The position numbers were made by a program, and so were the translations under genes. 64,000 nucleotides of DNA from Sphingopyxis sp. 113P3 (GTDB lineage Bacteria > Pseudomonadota > Alphaproteobacteria > Sphingomonadales > Sphingomonadaceae). The notes beneath the pieces are model-generated. The model ran no database searches and had not been told where the DNA came from. It saw nothing but the letters and a program-made list of their open reading frames with translations. Position 1 is the first letter of the stretch. Every line of letters starts with the position of its first letter. The stretch is taken from contig NZ_CP009452.1 of assembly GCF_001278035.1 (NCBI RefSeq), positions 2,699,501 through 2,763,500 on the forward strand, in the 5' to 3' direction. Shown here in pieces: positions 42,741-52,606 of the stretch.

Positions 42741-44543
42741 TCAGTAGACCCGCGCCTTCGGCTTGATATATTCGACGTCGTCCGAGAGCGTATATTCGTG
42801 GACCGGGCGGTAATCGAGCGTTACGCCGCCGCCCTTGCCGCCCCAGCCGTCGAACCAGCTCACCGTGTGCTTCATCCAGTTCGCATCGTCGCGGTTCGGG
42901 AAATCCTCGTGCGCGTGAGCGCCGCGGCTTTCCTTGCGGTTGAACGCCGAGTGCATCGTCACCGTCGCCTGCGCGATCAGATTGTCGAGTTCGAGCGTTT
43001 CGACAAGGTCGGTGTTCCAGATGAGGCCGCGGTCGGTGACGTGAATGTCCTCCATCCGCGCATAAGTCCTGGCGAGCTTTTCCTTGCCCTCGGCCATCAG
43101 GTCGTCGGTGCGGAACACCGCCGCGTGCTGTGACATGGCGCGCTGCATCTCGGTGCGAATCTCCGCGGTCGGCGAACCGCCATTTGCATTGCGGAAATGG
43201 TCGAGGCGGCCGAGCGCGAGGTCGGCGCTGTCCTTCGGCAGCGGCGCCTGCGCCGCGCCGGGCTTCAGCAGTTCCTTGAGGCGATGCCCGGTCGCGCGGC
43301 CGAAGACGACAAGGTCAATGAGGCTGTTCGAACCGAGGCGATTGGCGCCGTGGACCGACACGCACGCCGCCTCGCCGACGGCAAAGAGGCCGGGCACCAC
43401 ATGCTCGGGGTTGCCGTCCTTCAGCGTCACGACTTCGCCATGATAGTTGGTCGGGATGCCGCCCATATTGTAATGGACTGTCGGCACCACGGGGAGCGGC
43501 GCGCGGGTGAGGTCGACACCGGCGAAGATCTTGCCGCTTTCGGTGATGCCGGGCAGGCGTTCCGCCAGCACCTTGGGATCGATGTGATCGAGGTGAAGAT
43601 AGATATGATCCTTGTGCGGACCGACGCCGCGGCCCTCGCGGATCTCGAGCGCCATCGAGCGCGACACGACGTCGCGTGAGGCAAGGTCCTTCGCCGACGG
43701 GGCGTAGCGTTCCATGAAGCGCTCGCCTTCGGAGTTGGTGAGGTAGCCGCCCTCTCCGCGCGCGCCCTCGGTGATGAGAACGCCCGCGCCGTAGATGCCG
43801 GTCGGGTGGAACTGAACGAACTCCATGTCCTGCAGCGGCAGCCCTGCGCGCAGCACCATGCCGCCGCCATCGCCCGTACAGGTGTGCGCCGAGGTCGCGG
43901 TAAAATAGCAGCGGCCATAGCCGCCGGTCGCAAGCACAACCGCCTGCGAACGGAAGCGGTGGATGCTGCCATCCTCGAGGCAGAGCGCGACCACGCCGCG
44001 GCACACGCCATTTTCCATGATCAGGTCGAGCGCGAAATATTCGATGAAGAAGTCCGCGTCATATTTGAGGCTCTGCTGGTAGAGCGCGTGGAGCATCGCA
44101 TGCCCCGTGCGGTCGGCCGCGGCGCAGGTGCGCTGCACCGGCGGGCCTTCGCCCATATTCTGCATATGGCCGCCAAAGGGGCGCTGATAGATGGTGCCGT
44201 CCGCGTTGCGGCTGAACGGCACGCCCGCATGTTCCAGCTCGTAGACCGCCGCCGGCGCCTCGCGCACCATATATTCGATCGCGTCCTGGTCGCCGAGCCA
44301 GTCGGAGCCCTTGACGGTGTCGTACATGTGCCACTGCCAGTGATCGGGCGTGTTGTTGCAAAGGCTTGCCGCGATGCCGCCCTGGGCCGCGACCGTGTGG
44401 CTGCGGGTGGGAAACACCTTGGTAATGCAGGCGGTCTTGAAGCCAGCCTCGGCGCTGCCCATGGTGGCGCGCAGCCCTGAGCCACCCGCCCCCACGACGA
44501 CGGTGTCGTAAATATGGTCGATAATCTTGTAGGCTTCACTCAT
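42741..44543 (-). CDS. sdhA: Succinate dehydrogenase flavoprotein subunit
   Basis: SdhA of 600 residues. The FAD dinucleotide fold is [12 protein letters not shown] (about 15-26); the covalent FAD His49 is in SHTVAAQGG; substrate residues lie in [23 protein letters not shown] (about 244-266) and [12 protein letters not shown] near residue 395. It oxidises succinate in the TCA cycle, feeding electrons through SdhB to quinone. It follows sdhC and sdhD on the minus strand with 1 bp from the sdhD stop. sdhB is not adjacent: the next downstream gene is on the other strand. Confidence 0.97.
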   Translation of the reverse strand: MSEAYKIIDHIYDTVVVGAGGSGLRATMGSAEAGFKTACITKVFPTRSHTVAAQGGIAASLCNNTPDHWQWHMYDTVKGSDWLGDQDAIEYMVREAPAAVYELEHAGVPFSRNADGTIYQRPFGGHMQNMGEGPPVQRTCAAADRTGHAMLHALYQQSLKYDADFFIEYFALDLIMENGVCRGVVALCLEDGSIHRFRSQAVVLATGGYGRCYFTATSAHTCTGDGGGMVLRAGLPLQDMEFVQFHPTGIYGAGVLITEGARGEGGYLTNSEGERFMERYAPSAKDLASRDVVSRSMALEIREGRGVGPHKDHIYLHLDHIDPKVLAERLPGITESGKIFAGVDLTRAPLPVVPTVHYNMGGIPTNYHGEVVTLKDGNPEHVVPGLFAVGEAACVSVHGANRLGSNSLIDLVVFGRATGHRLKELLKPGAAQAPLPKDSADLALGRLDHFRNANGGSPTAEIRTEMQRAMSQHAAVFRTDDLMAEGKEKLARTYARMEDIHVTDRGLIWNTDLVETLELDNLIAQATVTMHSAFNRKESRGAHAHEDFPNRDDANWMKHTVSWFDGWGGKGGGVTLDYRPVHEYTLSDDVEYIKPKARVY

Positions 44544-44544
44544 C

Positions 44545-44949
44545 TCACATGCCCCCCGGGCCGAGCGCAGCGGGCGCCAGCGCGATGCGCACGATCGCGA
44601 AGATCCCGAAGGCCGCGCCGCCGATCGCGTAGAAATTCAAAATGACAAGCGCCAGCAATCGCGTCGCTTCGCCATGAACATAATCTTCGATCATCACCTG
44701 CAGTCCGAGGCGGAAGTGCCAGAAAACGCTTATGATGAGCAGGATCAGGCCGAGCGCGACGGTCGGGTTGGACGCCCAGCGCGCAACGGCGCCATGATCG
44801 GCGAGCGGTAGCCGAACGAGGCTGACAAAGAGCCAGGTGACGAGCAGCAGATTGCCCAGCGCGGTCAGCCGCTGTTGCAGCCAATGACCGGTCCCATGGT
44901 GCGACGAGCCGAGCCCGCGCACGCGGCCGAGACGCGTTCCGTTACCCAT
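44545..44949 (-). CDS. sdhD: Succinate dehydrogenase membrane anchor subunit
   Basis: SdhD of 134 residues with three hydrophobic helices (about 31-50, 62-80, 95-120). It reads [22 protein letters not shown] at the N-terminus and [19 protein letters not shown] (about 75-93), where the His is the probable haem b ligand. The start at 44949 overlaps sdhC by 8 bp. It anchors SdhAB and helps form the ubiquinone site. Confidence 0.93.
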   Translation of the reverse strand: MGNGTRLGRVRGLGSSHHGTGHWLQQRLTALGNLLLVTWLFVSLVRLPLADHGAVARWASNPTVALGLILLIISVFWHFRLGLQVMIEDYVHGEATRLLALVILNFYAIGGAAFGIFAIVRIALAPAALGPGGM

Positions 44950-45385
44950 GAAGCGCCTCCTTCGCGATGTAGAGCCAGACCGCCGCGGTCGAAAGGATCG
45001 CGCCGACAAAGACGAGGATCGACCAGAGCCGATTGGTCTTGAGCTCGTAGCCCGCACCCGTGTCGAGAACGAGGTGGCGAATGCCCGAGAAAAGATGCTG
45101 GAAGAACGCCCAGGTCAAACCGACAAGGACGATTTTTCCAAGAATGTTGGTGACCTGATGGAAGGACCCGGCGTCCGGATCGTGCCAGACGCAGGCAACA
45201 AAGGCGGCATAGGCCTCGGGCCCCGCGGCAATCGCGCAAAGCCACCAGAGGAAAAGGAGCACCCCGGCAATCGCGAGTCCGTCGCCGGTTATGCGATGGA
45301 AGATCGAGACCGCCATCGACGGTGCCCATTTATATACTCCGAGGTGCGGAGAGAGCGGTCGCCCGCCCGGTTCCCTTTCAGCCAT
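44942..45385 (-). CDS. sdhC: Succinate dehydrogenase cytochrome b556 subunit
   Basis: SdhC of 147 residues with three helices. The quinone-site block RPLSPHLGVYKWAPSMAVSIFHRITGDGLA (about 9-38) and the haem-ligand region HLFSGIRHLVLDTG (about 97-110) are diagnostic. It is the first gene of sdhCDA. A 130-bp promoter region upstream separates it from a small membrane-protein gene; no distinct operator was seen there. Confidence 0.95.
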   Translation of the reverse strand: MAEREPGGRPLSPHLGVYKWAPSMAVSIFHRITGDGLAIAGVLLFLWWLCAIAAGPEAYAAFVACVWHDPDAGSFHQVTNILGKIVLVGLTWAFFQHLFSGIRHLVLDTGAGYELKTNRLWSILVFVGAILSTAAVWLYIAKEALHG

Positions 45386-45515
45386 ATCAGCCCCGTATCT
45401 TCATGACTCTATCCGGTCGATGGGGGCCGGTTAAGCCTTCCTGCCGCGATATGCAATTGCCTTGGCAGATGAAGATGAAGATTTCAGGCCGGCGGCCGAG
45501 GCAGCGCCCGAGGCG

Positions 45516-45758
45516 CTACCTGTTCTTGTCGCGGTTCGCGTAGAGCAGCGCCGCCAGAACGGCAGCGGATCCGATGCCGATTCCGGCGGCTGCGGTTTTC
45601 CAGCCGCGCTTCCGGTTGATCTTCGCTGCAGCCTCCTTGTCGGCGGCTTCGGCCCTGTCGGCGGCTTCCTTCTGCGCCTGGAGCTCGCGTGCGGCGCGGA
45701 GGACTTCATTCTCTTCTTCTTGGGGCGGGGGAGGATTCGGCTGGCCTTGGTCCGTCAT
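45516..45758 (-). CDS. Small single-pass membrane protein of unknown function
   Basis: Protein of 80 residues. A proline/glutamate-rich start and a charged Ala/Glu/Lys coiled coil (about 14-46) precede a basic RKRGWK and one transmembrane helix (about 52-72), ending in a short basic tail. It follows the alanine dehydrogenase gene by 20 bp on the same strand. Such short coiled-coil plus helix proteins are common and unnamed; function unknown. Confidence 0.6.
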   Translation of the reverse strand: MTDQGQPNPPPPQEEENEVLRAARELQAQKEAADRAEAADKEAAAKINRKRGWKTAAAGIGIGSAAVLAALLYANRDKNR

Positions 45759-45778
45759 CGGTCTTCTCTGTTCCTTGC

Positions 45779-46894
45779 TCAACGTAACGCCTGGTCGACA
45801 GGCACATAGTCCGTTCCGATCGCTTCGGCTACCGCCTCGAACGTCACCTTCCCATTCCAAACGTTCAAGCCCTGCGCAAGATGCGCATCGCGGCTGAGCG
45901 CTTCCTTCCAACCGAGGTCCGCGATGCGCAGCGCGTGCGGCAGCGTGACATTGTTGAGTGCATAAGTGCTCGTTCGCGCGACCGCGCCCGGCATATTGGC
46001 GACCGCATAATGGACGATGCCATCGACGACATAGGTGGGATCATCGTGCGTCGTCGCGTGGCTCGTCTCGAAGCAGCCGCCCTGGTCGATCGCAACGTCG
46101 ACGAGCACCGATCCGGGGCGCATCGTCTTCAGCATGTCGCGGGTGACAAGCTTGGGCGCCTCGGCACCCGGGATCAGCACCGCGCCGATGACGAGATCAG
46201 CTTCGGCGACGCATTCGGCGAGGTTTGCGCGGTTCGAAAAGCGGGTTTTTGCCCGCGATTCGAAAAATGTGCCAACACGTTCGAGCACTTCGGGATCGCG
46301 ATCGAGGATGGTGACGTCTGCGCCGAGCCCGGCTGCCATCTGCGCCGCATTGAAGCCCACGACGCCGCCGCCGATGATGCAGACTTTCCCCGGCGCTACG
46401 CCCGGGACGCCGCCGAGGAGCACCCCGCGCCCGCCATGCGCCTTTTCGAGCGCCGTCGCTCCCGCCTGGATCGACATGCGCCCTGCAACCTGGCTCATCG
46501 GCTTTAGAAGCGGCAGCCCGCCATGCGGGCTCGTGACCGTTTCATAGGCGATGCACACGGCGCCCGACCCCATCAGGTCGCGCGTCTGCTCAGGGTCGGG
46601 CGCGAGATGAAGATAGGTATAGAGGATCTGGCCGGCGCGAAGCATCGCCCGTTCCGCAGCCTGCGGCTCCTTCACCTTCACCACCATATCGGCGGAGCCG
46701 AAAATTTCCGCGCCGCTCGCGACAATTTCGGCGCCTGCATCCTCATAGGTGCGATCGCGCGCGCCGATCCCCTCGCCCGCCCCTGTTTCCACCAGCACCC
46801 GGTGACCGTGCACGACGAGCTCGCGCGCGCTTTCCGGCGTCAGCCCGACGCGATATTCGTGATTCTTGATTTCCTTGGGGGTACCGATGATCAT
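45779..46894 (-). CDS. ald: Alanine dehydrogenase
   Basis: NAD-dependent L-alanine dehydrogenase of 371 residues, the usual length. It opens [27 protein letters not shown], includes the pyridine-nucleotide block [32 protein letters not shown] (about 167-198), and ends with a typical [18 protein letters not shown]. It deaminates alanine to pyruvate and ammonium. The ATG at 46894 matches the family start. Divergent from a chemoreceptor gene with a 211-bp gap containing a CtrA-like site. Confidence 0.96.
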   Translation of the reverse strand: MIIGTPKEIKNHEYRVGLTPESARELVVHGHRVLVETGAGEGIGARDRTYEDAGAEIVASGAEIFGSADMVVKVKEPQAAERAMLRAGQILYTYLHLAPDPEQTRDLMGSGAVCIAYETVTSPHGGLPLLKPMSQVAGRMSIQAGATALEKAHGGRGVLLGGVPGVAPGKVCIIGGGVVGFNAAQMAAGLGADVTILDRDPEVLERVGTFFESRAKTRFSNRANLAECVAEADLVIGAVLIPGAEAPKLVTRDMLKTMRPGSVLVDVAIDQGGCFETSHATTHDDPTYVVDGIVHYAVANMPGAVARTSTYALNNVTLPHALRIADLGWKEALSRDAHLAQGLNVWNGKVTFEAVAEAIGTDYVPVDQALR

Positions 46895-46998
46895 GACCGC
46901 GTCTCCAACCGGTTTCACCTGCAACCAATAGCCGCCCTGAACCCCCGATGTATAGCGCTCACGGGCCTGCCGCGCTCACCAAATTCGCGGGCGCCGGG

Positions 46999-47013
46999 TT
47001 AACGCGCAATTTA
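46999..47013. promoter_or_regulatory. CtrA-box-like site upstream of the chemoreceptor gene
   Basis: TTAA-N7-TTTA (one mismatch to TTAA-N7-TTAA), with GTTAAC at the left and ACCC at the right, 93-107 bp before the chemoreceptor ATG. CtrA activates motility and chemotaxis genes in sphingomonads, so control is plausible but unproven. Confidence 0.45.
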
Positions 47014-47105
47014 CCCTTATTGCAGCATATCGCGTTCACCAGTTTTTCGGACGCAAGAGGGCGGCAGCCGCCGCGCGTCGAGATCATGGCTTCGGGGGAC
47101 GGGAA

Positions 47106-48455
47106 ATGGTGAAGGAAAATCCGATTCATAAGCAGCAGATTGATCCGGTGCTGATGGCCGATCGCTTTTTCTATTACGACCTCGACGGCCGCCTCGTCGC
47201 TGACGCTGCGGATATTGCCGCGATCGTGGCGGGCCATGAGGAAGAATTGGGGCGCGCCTATTGGAACGCCTTCAACGCGCTGCCCCATATCCGCAAGGTC
47301 GAGGGCGAGCTTCTTGAAACCTATGTGCGCGGCAGCGCACGGCATATGCTCATCAAATATTCCGATCCCGCGGGCCAGGAATCGGCGACGATCGCCTGCC
47401 AGAACACGCATATGGCGCGGCGCGTCAATGTTCCCCTCGCCTCGGTGCTGTCGTGCCTTGGCGAATGCCACCGCCTCACCATCGAGCATGTCGTCCGGGC
47501 CTGCGACGGCGACGCCGAGCGCATCGTCCGGCTGACGAGCGCGGTCAACCGCCTCGCCCTGCTCGAGATCGACATCATGCAGACCTATGCCGAGAAATTG
47601 GAGCGCGCCGCGGTCTCGAGCGAGCGGCAGGCGCTCGCGGGCGATTTCGACCGCTCGATCGCGACGCTCGTCCAGGACACCGACGGGGTGCGCCAGCAAC
47701 TTGCTATCCAGGCCGAATCGGCCGACCTTGCCGCCAAGGGCATGATCGCAAAGACCAGCGAGGTCGCCGCGGCCTCCGAGCAGTCGGCAATCGCGATGCG
47801 CGAAGCCGCGTCGACTGCCGCAGGCCTGATCCGCGCGATCGAGGACGCACGCAGCGAAGTCGAGGCCTCGGCCGCGGTCGCAACGCGCGCCTCTGAACAG
47901 GCGGGCGAAGCGGTGGCGATGTCCGAAGCGCTGTCGCGCCACGCCGAATCGATCGAGTCGATCCTCGGGCTGATCCGCGAGATCGCCGGCCAGACCAACC
48001 TACTCGCCCTCAACGCGACGATCGAGGCGGCGCGTGCGGGCGAATCGGGCCGCGGCTTTGCGGTGGTTGCGCAGGAGGTGAAGAGCCTCGCCAATGAAAC
48101 CGCGCGCGCGACCGACGATATTGCGGGCAAGATTACCGCGATCCAGCAGGCAACGAAGGGCGCGGTGAGCGCCAACCAGTCGATCCAGGCGACGATCGTC
48201 GAGGTCCAGCAGTCGGCCGAGCGGATCCGCGACGCGATGGATGCGCAGGCGCAGACCGTCACCTCGATCACCGCCGCGGTCGACGAAACCGCGCTTGCCG
48301 CCGACTCCATGTCGTCAACGATCGCGAGCATTCGCAACGATTCAGGGATAGTCGCGGGCGAGATCAGCGTGCTGAGCGAAAAATTCGCCAAGATGGGCGA
48401 GCGGCTCCAGTCGCTCGAACAGGCAGCGAGCGAGTTCAGCCGCCGGGTCGCCTAG
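47106..48455 (+). CDS. Soluble globin-coupled methyl-accepting chemotaxis protein
   Basis: Chemoreceptor of 449 residues with no transmembrane helix. The N-terminal domain (about 18-170) is helical and resembles HemAT-type globin sensors: [14 protein letters not shown], then [11 protein letters not shown] where His102 aligns with the proximal haem His of the HxRxG/N segment. The C-terminal signalling domain (about 190-449) has the highly conserved tip RESGQTNLL-type sequence [31 protein letters not shown]. It should signal O2 or another gas to CheA. GGGGACGGGAA precedes the start. Divergent from ald. Confidence 0.82.
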   Translation: MVKENPIHKQQIDPVLMADRFFYYDLDGRLVADAADIAAIVAGHEEELGRAYWNAFNALPHIRKVEGELLETYVRGSARHMLIKYSDPAGQESATIACQNTHMARRVNVPLASVLSCLGECHRLTIEHVVRACDGDAERIVRLTSAVNRLALLEIDIMQTYAEKLERAAVSSERQALAGDFDRSIATLVQDTDGVRQQLAIQAESADLAAKGMIAKTSEVAAASEQSAIAMREAASTAAGLIRAIEDARSEVEASAAVATRASEQAGEAVAMSEALSRHAESIESILGLIREIAGQTNLLALNATIEAARAGESGRGFAVVAQEVKSLANETARATDDIAGKITAIQQATKGAVSANQSIQATIVEVQQSAERIRDAMDAQAQTVTSITAAVDETALAADSMSSTIASIRNDSGIVAGEISVLSEKFAKMGERLQSLEQAASEFSRRVA

Positions 48456-48505
48456 CGCGACTTACGCCCTTGGCACGGCGCCCCCCCCACCGCTAAACGC
48501 GGCGG

Positions 48506-49198
48506 ATGAGCAGGCATATCCTCATCACGGGCGCGAGCCGCGGCATCGGTGCCGCGATCGCGGCGGCGCTTCAATCCCCCGATCACCGGGTCGTCGCGCT
48601 TTCGAGCGCCGATGGCGACCTTGCCGACCCTGCCGTGCCGCCCCGACTCTGGAACGCGAGCCTCGACCGGCTCGGCGGCCGCATCGATGTGCTGATCAAC
48701 AACGCCGGGGTGTTCGAGGCAAATCCGATCGACCAGAGCGACGCCGATTGGCTTGCGGGATGGAACCGCACGCTTGAGATCAACCTCACCGCAAGCGCCC
48801 AGCTTTGCCGTCTCGCCGTGCAGCATTGGCTGGAGGGCTGTGAGGGCGGACGCCTCGTCAACATTGCAAGCCGCGCCGCGCACCGCGGCGACAGCCCTGC
48901 ACACTGGCACTATGCAGCGTCGAAGGCGGGGATGGTCGCCATGACCAAGACGATCGCGCGCGGCTATGCCCGCGACAATATTCTTGCCTTTGCGATCTGC
49001 CCGGGCTTCACCATGACCGGCATGGCCGATGACTATCTCGCGAGCCGCGGCGGCGACAAATTGCTCGCCGATATCCCGCTCGGCCGGGTCGCCGAGCCGG
49101 AGGAAGTCGCAGAGATGGCCCGGTGGTGCGCCCTTCAAGCCCCGCCGTCGATGACCGGCGCCGTGCTCGATGTGAACGGGGCAAGCTATGTCCGCTAA
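48506..49198 (+). CDS. SDR family oxidoreductase
   Basis: Classical short-chain dehydrogenase of 230 residues. The NAD(P) loop is TGASRGIG (about 8-15), NNAG near 65-68, and the catalytic Tyr and Lys are in HYAASKAGM (about 133-141), with PGFTMTGM after it and a C-terminal TGAVLDVNG. Substrate unknown. Its end overlaps the metallo-beta-lactamase start by 11 bp, so the two are coupled. Confidence 0.92.
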   Translation: MSRHILITGASRGIGAAIAAALQSPDHRVVALSSADGDLADPAVPPRLWNASLDRLGGRIDVLINNAGVFEANPIDQSDADWLAGWNRTLEINLTASAQLCRLAVQHWLEGCEGGRLVNIASRAAHRGDSPAHWHYAASKAGMVAMTKTIARGYARDNILAFAICPGFTMTGMADDYLASRGGDKLLADIPLGRVAEPEEVAEMARWCALQAPPSMTGAVLDVNGASYVR

Positions 49199-50090
49199 GC
49201 CGCTTCTCCTCGCCGCGCTGCTGCTCGCAGGCTGCACGGCGCCCACTGGAGAAGTCTCCTTCCCGTCCTCTGCTGCCACGGGCAAGGCGCTCGCCGCCGC
49301 GTGCGAGGGCCGCGAGGGCTGGAGCGACCCCGCGCCGCCCGCGAAAATTTTCGGCAACAGCTATTATGTCGGCACCTGCGGCATTTCCGCGGTGCTGATC
49401 GACGCGCCGGGCGGTCTTGTGCTCATCGACGCGGCGACAGAGACGGCCGCACCCCAGATTCTCGCCAATATCCGTGCGCTGGGTTTTGACCCCCACAATG
49501 TCCGCATTCTGCTCGCGAGCCACGAGCATCTCGACCATGTGGGCGGTCTTCGGGCGCTGCAGGACGCCACCGGCGCCCAGGTTTTTGCGCGCCGCGAAGC
49601 CATCGAGGCCCTGACGAGCGGCGAGCCCGGGCCACGCGATCCGCAGCGCGGCGCGATCCCCCCTTTTCGCGGCGTGGCCGTGTCTGGGGAACTTCAGGAC
49701 GGCGAAACGCTGCCGATTGCAGGGCTTGAACTCACGCTTCGCGCAACGCCCGGCCACACGCCGGGGAGCACCAGCTGGACATGGAAGTCGTGCGAAGGTG
49801 CCGACTGCCGGACCATTGCCTATATCGACAGCCTGAGCGCCGTGTCGGCCGATGATTACCGCTTCACCGATCACCCCGATTATGTCGCCATGCTGCGCGC
49901 TACCTTCGCAAAGCTGTCCGCATTTCCCTGCGACATACTGGTCACCCCGCATCCTGCCGCAAGCAACCTGTTCGCGCGTCTCTCGGGCGCCGCTGCGCTC
50001 GAGGATAGGGACGCCTGCCGCCTCTATGCCTCGGGGGCCGCTGAGCGCCTCGACGTGCGCCTTGCCAAGGAGGCTGAAGACAAATCATGA
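49188..50090 (+). CDS. Subclass B3 metallo-beta-lactamase, predicted lipoprotein
   Basis: Protein of 300 residues. A signal peptide with lipobox LLLAGC (Cys16) predicts envelope anchoring. The zinc site is complete: HEHLDH at 112-117 (His112, His114, Asp116, His117), His190 in TPGHTPGS and His255 in VTPHP. The long B3 spacing and the LIDAPGGLVLIDAATETAAPQI block fit chromosomal B3 enzymes of sphingomonads. Beta-lactam hydrolysis is expected, though some B3 relatives have other substrates. It overlaps the SDR gene upstream by 11 bp and prmA downstream by 4 bp. Confidence 0.9.
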   Translation: MSAKPLLLAALLLAGCTAPTGEVSFPSSAATGKALAAACEGREGWSDPAPPAKIFGNSYYVGTCGISAVLIDAPGGLVLIDAATETAAPQILANIRALGFDPHNVRILLASHEHLDHVGGLRALQDATGAQVFARREAIEALTSGEPGPRDPQRGAIPPFRGVAVSGELQDGETLPIAGLELTLRATPGHTPGSTSWTWKSCEGADCRTIAYIDSLSAVSADDYRFTDHPDYVAMLRATFAKLSAFPCDILVTPHPAASNLFARLSGAAALEDRDACRLYASGAAERLDVRLAKEAEDKS

Positions 50091-51058
50091 GCTGGCTCGT
50101 CTCGCTCCCCTGCACCCGCGATGAGGCCGAAGCGCTCTCGGGAGAAGTGCCTTCGCTCGACGCGCTTCCCGATGCGCCCGTTGTGGCAACACGCGAAGTC
50201 GACGAAGCAGCGGGCCAGTGGCAGCTCGATGCCTATGTCGAGGCGCCGCCCAGTGCTGCCCTCCTCGAAACCTTGCACGCGCTGATCCCGAGCGCCAAGG
50301 GCGCCGTGCCGACGGTCGAGGAGCTGCCCGAAGAAGATTGGGTGACGCTGAGCCAGCAGGGACTCCAGCCCGTCCAGGCCGGCCGTTTCTTCGTCCATAC
50401 GAGCAGCCATGCCGGCCATGTGCCGCCCGGCGCGGTAGCGTTTCAGATCGACGCGAGCCAGGCCTTCGGTACAGGCGGACACGACACCACCGCGGGGTGC
50501 CTTGCGATGCTCGATCGGCTGGCGCGCCGAGGCGCCGCGCCGCGCAACATCGCCGATATCGGCACCGGCACGGGGCTCCTCGCCTTCGCGGCCGTGCGCT
50601 TGTGGCCCCGCGCGCGCGTGATTGCCTCCGACATCGACCCCGCGAGCATTTTCGTCACGCGGGACAATGCCGTGATCAACGCCGTGCCGCTCGGCCGCGG
50701 CGGCGGGCAACTCGCACTCGCGGTTGCAGCGGGAACCGATCATCCCGCGATCCGCCACCGCGCGCCCTACGATCTCGTCGTCGCCAATATTCTCGCTGGA
50801 CCGCTGATCACCCTCGCCCCCGACATCGCCGCGGCCACCGCCCCGGGCGGCCATGCCATTCTTGCCGGACTGATCGCGCGCCAGATGGAGGCGGTGCTCG
50901 CCGCCTATCGCGCGCAGGGCTTCCGCCTCGCAGCGCGCGGGGGAAGTGCCGAATGGCCATGCCTGCTCCTCGTCAAGCGCCGGCGCTATGGTTTTCGGCG
51001 CAAGGAACGCGCCTTCCACCGGTCGGACCCGGCGGACGCCAGTTTCGGGAGCTGGTAG
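50087..51058 (+). CDS. prmA: Ribosomal protein L11 methyltransferase
   Basis: SAM-dependent methyltransferase of 323 residues. The FGTGGHDTTAGCLAML block (about 125-140), the SAM motif IADIGTGTGLLAFAAVRL (about 159-176) and VVANILAGPLITLAPDIA (about 229-246) are PrmA hallmarks. It trimethylates L11. The ATG overlaps the metallo-beta-lactamase stop (ATGA). A basic C-terminal extension (about 300-323, RRRYGFRRKERAF) is slightly longer than usual. Convergent with phhA, 4 bp apart. Confidence 0.94.
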   Translation: MSWLVSLPCTRDEAEALSGEVPSLDALPDAPVVATREVDEAAGQWQLDAYVEAPPSAALLETLHALIPSAKGAVPTVEELPEEDWVTLSQQGLQPVQAGRFFVHTSSHAGHVPPGAVAFQIDASQAFGTGGHDTTAGCLAMLDRLARRGAAPRNIADIGTGTGLLAFAAVRLWPRARVIASDIDPASIFVTRDNAVINAVPLGRGGGQLALAVAAGTDHPAIRHRAPYDLVVANILAGPLITLAPDIAAATAPGGHAILAGLIARQMEAVLAAYRAQGFRLAARGGSAEWPCLLLVKRRRYGFRRKERAFHRSDPADASFGSW

Positions 51059-51062
51059 GCGC

Positions 51063-51941
51063 TTACGAGCTCTTGGCGAGCGCATAATCCTGCGTACCGC
51101 GCGTGATCACCTCGTCGCCGGGCAGGATGTCGGCGATCGGGATCGGCGGCAACGCGGCGTTCGAAGCGTAAAGCGGCGCAAAGTCGGTATTGACCGTCAC
51201 ATCGAGGAGCTGGTCGAGGCTGTCGATGACAAAATAATTCTGCTGGAAATCGTCGATCCGATAGTCGGTGCGCATCACGCGCGCGAGATCGAAGCCGATG
51301 CGGTTCGGGCTGTGTGAATCGAGCGCAAACACGCTCTCGGCATAGGAAGACACGATGCCCGCGCCATAGATGCGCAGACCCCCCGCTTCCCGGATCAGGC
51401 CGAATTCGACCGTGTACCAGTAGAGCCGGGCGAGCTGTTTGAGCGCATCAAATTTCTGGCTGCGAAGCCCGCCCTCGCCATAGGCCTGCATATAATCGGC
51501 AAACACGGGGTCGGCGAGCATCGGGACATGGCCGAAGACGTCGTGGAAGACGTCGGGTTCCTGCAGATAGTCAAGCTGCTCGGGCGTGCGGATGAAATTG
51601 CCTGCCGGAAAGCGCCGGTTGGCGAGATGATCGAAAAAGACATCGTCGGGGACGAGGCCCGGCACTGCGACGACCTGCCAACCCGTCGCCGCCATCAAGC
51701 GCGAATTGAGCTCGCGATAATCCGGAATGCCGGGCTTTTCGAGCTTGAGCACGTCGATACCGCGCAAAAAGGCTTCCGAGGCACGGCCGGGAAGCATCGC
51801 CGACTGGCGCGTAAAAAGGCGGTCCCACATCGCATGCTCGGCGGCGGTGAACGCCTCCCAGTTCTGCGCAATCGTCCAGTCGGGCGCGGCGCCCGGCGGC
51901 GGCGTGTTGTGGACATGGGTGTCGGGATTCGTCATGCGCAA
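51063..51941 (-). CDS. phhA: Phenylalanine 4-monooxygenase
   Basis: Pterin- and iron-dependent hydroxylase of 292 residues. The iron triad His133 and His138 (in VFHDVFGHVP) and Glu179 (in WYTVEFGL) is intact, as is SYAESVFALDS. It makes tyrosine from phenylalanine using tetrahydropterin, which ties it to the folB/folM-type pterin genes elsewhere in the window. Start at 51941 or ATG 51935. Stand-alone, 44 bp from modC. Confidence 0.95.
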   Translation of the reverse strand: MRMTNPDTHVHNTPPPGAAPDWTIAQNWEAFTAAEHAMWDRLFTRQSAMLPGRASEAFLRGIDVLKLEKPGIPDYRELNSRLMAATGWQVVAVPGLVPDDVFFDHLANRRFPAGNFIRTPEQLDYLQEPDVFHDVFGHVPMLADPVFADYMQAYGEGGLRSQKFDALKQLARLYWYTVEFGLIREAGGLRIYGAGIVSSYAESVFALDSHSPNRIGFDLARVMRTDYRIDDFQQNYFVIDSLDQLLDVTVNTDFAPLYASNAALPPIPIADILPGDEVITRGTQDYALAKSS

Positions 51942-51985
51942 CGCGCTACCATAAAACTGGTTTCAAGTGAAACTTTAAGTCGGTC

Positions 51986-52606
51986 TCAGCCATCGAGCGC
52001 GATCACTTTGGTCGCGAGCCGATCGACCTCGTCGCGGTCGTGGCTCACGTAGAGAATCGGAAGCTTCAGTTCATCGCGGATGCGCTCGATCACCGTCATG
52101 ATATCGCCGCGCCGCGCGGCATCGAGCGAAGAAAGCGGCTCGTCCATCAGCAGGATTTCGGGTCCGGCAAGCAGCGCGCGGCCGATCGCGATGCGCTGCG
52201 CCTCGCCCCCCGAGAGGCTCCCTGGCCAGCGATCGAGCAGATGGCCGATGCCGAGGAAGGACGTCGCCTCTTCAAGGGTCATCCAGCGGCTCGTCGGCGG
52301 TGCAATCCTCTGCCCGTAAAGGAGATTGGCCCGCACCCGCCGGTGCGGGAAAAGACGCCCGTCCTGAAAGACGTAGCCGACCCGCCGAGCCTCGGGAGGC
52401 AGGTCGATGCCATCTCCAAAGAGCGTGCGCGCGCCGATGCGGATATGTCCGCGATCGGGCCGCAACAGTCCCGCGACCATATCGAGAAGGCTGGTCTTGC
52501 CGGCACCCGAGGGGCCAAAGAGGGCGGTAAGCCCCGGCCCCGCTGTAAAGCGCGCGGAAATCAGCCGCTCGCCGCGCCGCTTCGCAACGTCGATATCAAT
52601 CGTCAT
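51986..52606 (-). CDS. modC: Molybdate ABC transporter ATP-binding protein, short form
   Basis: ABC ATPase of 206 residues. Walker A is FGPSGAGKTSLL (about 34-45), the signature SLSGGEAQRIAIGRAL (about 130-145), Walker B LLMDEPLSSLD (about 151-161). Usual ModC is about 350 residues with a C-terminal Mop domain; that regulatory domain is absent here. The start overlaps modB by 11 bp. With ModB it drives molybdate import; tungstate or sulfate import is excluded mainly by context with ModA. Confidence 0.88.
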   Translation of the reverse strand: MTIDIDVAKRRGERLISARFTAGPGLTALFGPSGAGKTSLLDMVAGLLRPDRGHIRIGARTLFGDGIDLPPEARRVGYVFQDGRLFPHRRVRANLLYGQRIAPPTSRWMTLEEATSFLGIGHLLDRWPGSLSGGEAQRIAIGRALLAGPEILLMDEPLSSLDAARRGDIMTVIERIRDELKLPILYVSHDRDEVDRLATKVIALDG

